DNA of 6,829 nucleotides. Source: Calditrichota bacterium. GTDB taxonomy: Bacteria; Calditrichota; Calditrichia; RBG-13-44-9; J075. A program made the translations under genes and the position numbers. The stretch lies in assembly GCA_003695285.1 (NCBI GenBank), contig RFIL01000186.1:1-6829 (forward strand), given 5' to 3'. The notes beneath the pieces were generated by a model. The model searched no databases. It worked only from the letters and a program-made list of their open reading frames with translations, and was not told the DNA's origin. This document shows, one piece after another, positions 5,419-6,829 of this stretch. Positions within the stretch are counted from its first letter, which is position 1, and every line of letters starts with the position of its first letter.

Positions 5419-6829
5419 TTAATTAATATATTTATTCATGTGAGGTTCAGCTTTCTTCTTTACATGTTCTTCAAACCAGCTAATCACAGAATTAATAAAA
5501 TGAACCATATGAGGGACTTCCCGTAACCCATGAGGTTCACGAGGATACATGATGAGGCGCGTGGGAACCCCCTTCAATTTGAGAGCCTGGTATAATTCCA
5601 GACTTTGTTCGGGATGAACTCGTTCATCCTTTAATCCATGCACAATTAAGGTGGGGGTATTGGCATTCTGAATGTGGTACAGAGGAGAGCGTTCCCAATG
5701 GAGATCCCGTTGTTCCAGCCAGTAAGAATTCCAGTGAACCAGGGACATTTCATGAGGAATGTCAGTGGTTCCGGCAAAAGAAATCCAGTTCGTGAGTCCA
5801 GCGGCTACCACTGCTGCTTTAAATCGCTGGCTATGACGAGTGGCTGCCCAGGCTGAAAAATAACCTCCATAAGACCAACCTCCGGTAACCACCTGCTCAT
5901 TATCCACATAACCCATTTTTACCAGATGATCGATACCCGCTAAGACATCTTCGAATTCCTTTCCACCCAGATCATCGTGGTCAGCTTTGCTAAACGCAAC
6001 ACCTCTGCCTCCGCTTCCTCTATAATTCGGTTCCAGGACAAAGTAGTCATTGGCAGCTAAAATTTGGACAGGATAAGTAGCCCGTGTTCGCCACCCATTG
6101 ACACTCACACCTTCCGGGCCACCATGAATTTGTAAGGCCAGTGGGTATTTTTTCCCTTCCTGGTAATGTAAAGGATAAGTAAGAATCCCCTGTATCTTCC
6201 ATCCATCAGCCCCTTCCCATTCGATGACTTCCTGGCGTGCCAGTTTAATTTCTCTTAACTCCGGATTGGTATGAGTCAATCGTGTGAGATGCCCTTTCTT
6301 GACAGTGCCGACAAATAGTTCCGAAGGGTGAGTTGGGGCATTGGCAATTGCTGCAAATTTCCCACTTTTTCGATGTAAGGAAAGGCTGGTTATAATGGGG
6401 CCATTGCTGTAGATTAGTTTCATTTTCCCGGTTCGGATATCAACTTTCCTTAGTGTGTTTTGAACACCCTCTGTAGATAGTAAAAGCACCGTATGATTAT
6501 CTAACCAGTATAGATTATGACCGGATCCTTCAAAATTTTCGGTAAGGTTTTTGGGAGTTCCTCCACTGGAAGGAACCACAAACAAACTCTGGGCTAAGGG
6601 ATCGTTTAAACTTACTGCACCCAGATAAGCGAGATGATTTCCATCCGGTGAAAAGGCCATGGGACCCAGCTTCCCTTCTGTTTTACATAGTAATGAGGGA
6701 ATGCCTTCTTCAATGGAAATCTGGTAGATTTTTTTAAACATATAGGAATCATCAGTGAGCGGGGTATCGGTTCCCTGAAACACGATTTGTTTGCTATTCG
6801 GGGACCAGGCAAATGACCAGATGGAGAGG
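5419..6829 (-). CDS. S9 family peptidase (prolyl oligopeptidase/acylaminoacyl-peptidase type), 5' end cut by the window
   Basis: The visible 469 residues are the C-terminal part of a serine peptidase: the end of a beta-propeller followed by an alpha/beta-hydrolase domain. Propeller blades show as FAWSPNSKQIVFQG at the very edge and MAFSPDGNHLAYLG. The catalytic domain begins near the EGADGWKIQGILTYP segment. It contains LQIHGGPEG (oxyanion region), LEPNYRGSGGRG, the nucleophile in GGWSYGGYFS (Ser codon 5874-5872), the Asp in VHGLKDERVHP (codon 5628-5626) and the His in YPREPHGL (codon 5532-5530). The triad is complete, so it should cleave short peptides, the propeller limiting substrate size. 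The frame stays open to the window edge past a GTG at 6783; that GTG lies inside a propeller blade and is not the start. Roughly 200 residues, including any signal peptide, are outside, so location is unknown. Transcription converges on the sorting-domain gene. Confidence 0.93.
   Translation of the reverse strand, partial: LSIWSFAWSPNSKQIVFQGTDTPLTDDSYMFKKIYQISIEEGIPSLLCKTEGKLGPMAFSPDGNHLAYLGAVSLNDPLAQSLFVVPSSGGTPKNLTENFEGSGHNLYWLDNHTVLLLSTEGVQNTLRKVDIRTGKMKLIYSNGPIITSLSLHRKSGKFAAIANAPTHPSELFVGTVKKGHLTRLTHTNPELREIKLARQEVIEWEGADGWKIQGILTYPLHYQEGKKYPLALQIHGGPEGVSVNGWRTRATYPVQILAANDYFVLEPNYRGSGGRGVAFSKADHDDLGGKEFEDVLAGIDHLVKMGYVDNEQVVTGGWSYGGYFSAWAATRHSQRFKAAVVAAGLTNWISFAGTTDIPHEMSLVHWNSYWLEQRDLHWERSPLYHIQNANTPTLIVHGLKDERVHPEQSLELYQALKLKGVPTRLIMYPREPHGLREVPHMVHFINSVISWFEEHVKKKAEPHMNKYIN

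Noticed and set aside
1..6829. CRISPR array, insertion sequence, tRNA or rRNA, phage or defence genes
   Set aside because: No regularly spaced repeats, transposase motifs, tRNA-like cloverleaf sequences or phage or defence domains were seen on either strand.

Overview
The window looks like an ordinary chromosomal segment from a bacterium of the FCB (Fibrobacterota-Chlorobiota-Bacteroidota) superphylum. A Calditrichota-, Ignavibacteria- or Marinimicrobia-like lineage is more likely than Bacteroidota proper. The evidence is a secreted protein with a C-terminal Asn-Pro-Phe-Asn-Pro-Ser (NPFNPS) sorting/FlgD-like domain, a long P5C dehydrogenase of the ALDH4A1 type, clear Shine-Dalgarno sites (e.g. 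GGAGGTGA before pruA) and an E. coli-like -35/-10 pair. The last two are not typical of Bacteroidota. The lineage is an inference from the sequence alone.

Layout. Positions 1-206 (minus) hold the 5' part of a DUF420 (CtaM/YozB-like) membrane protein gene that runs off the left edge. A 357-bp divergent intergenic region (207-563) follows, with a good promoter for the next gene. Positions 564-2195 (plus) encode L-glutamate gamma-semialdehyde (P5C) dehydrogenase, PruA, followed by a hairpin terminator. A 52-residue membrane protein lies at 2292-2450. Positions 2599-4266 (plus) encode a lipoprotein M28 zinc aminopeptidase with a PA domain insert; its start is moved inward from a longer open frame. 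After an AT-rich gap of 354 bp, 4621-5301 (plus) encodes a secreted protein with one CX4CH haem-c-like motif and a C-terminal sorting-type domain. A strong hairpin terminator at 5367-5413 separates it from a convergent S9 (prolyl oligopeptidase family) peptidase gene at 5419-6829 (minus), which is cut at the right edge.

Functional theme. Two peptidases and a proline-catabolic dehydrogenase fit a protein- or peptide-degrading heterotroph: extracytoplasmic peptide trimming, then oxidation of proline via P5C to glutamate. DUF420 proteins are linked to haem-copper oxidase function, and the CX4CH protein may bind haem, so a respiratory link is possible but unproven. The genes do not form one obvious operon. 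I see no CRISPR, IS element, tRNA, rRNA, phage or defence system, and no convincing new multi-gene system. The most interesting items are the small CX4CH/sorting-domain protein, the two genes easily missed by a simple ORF scan (DUF420 and the 52-aa protein) and the symmetric element before the M28 gene.
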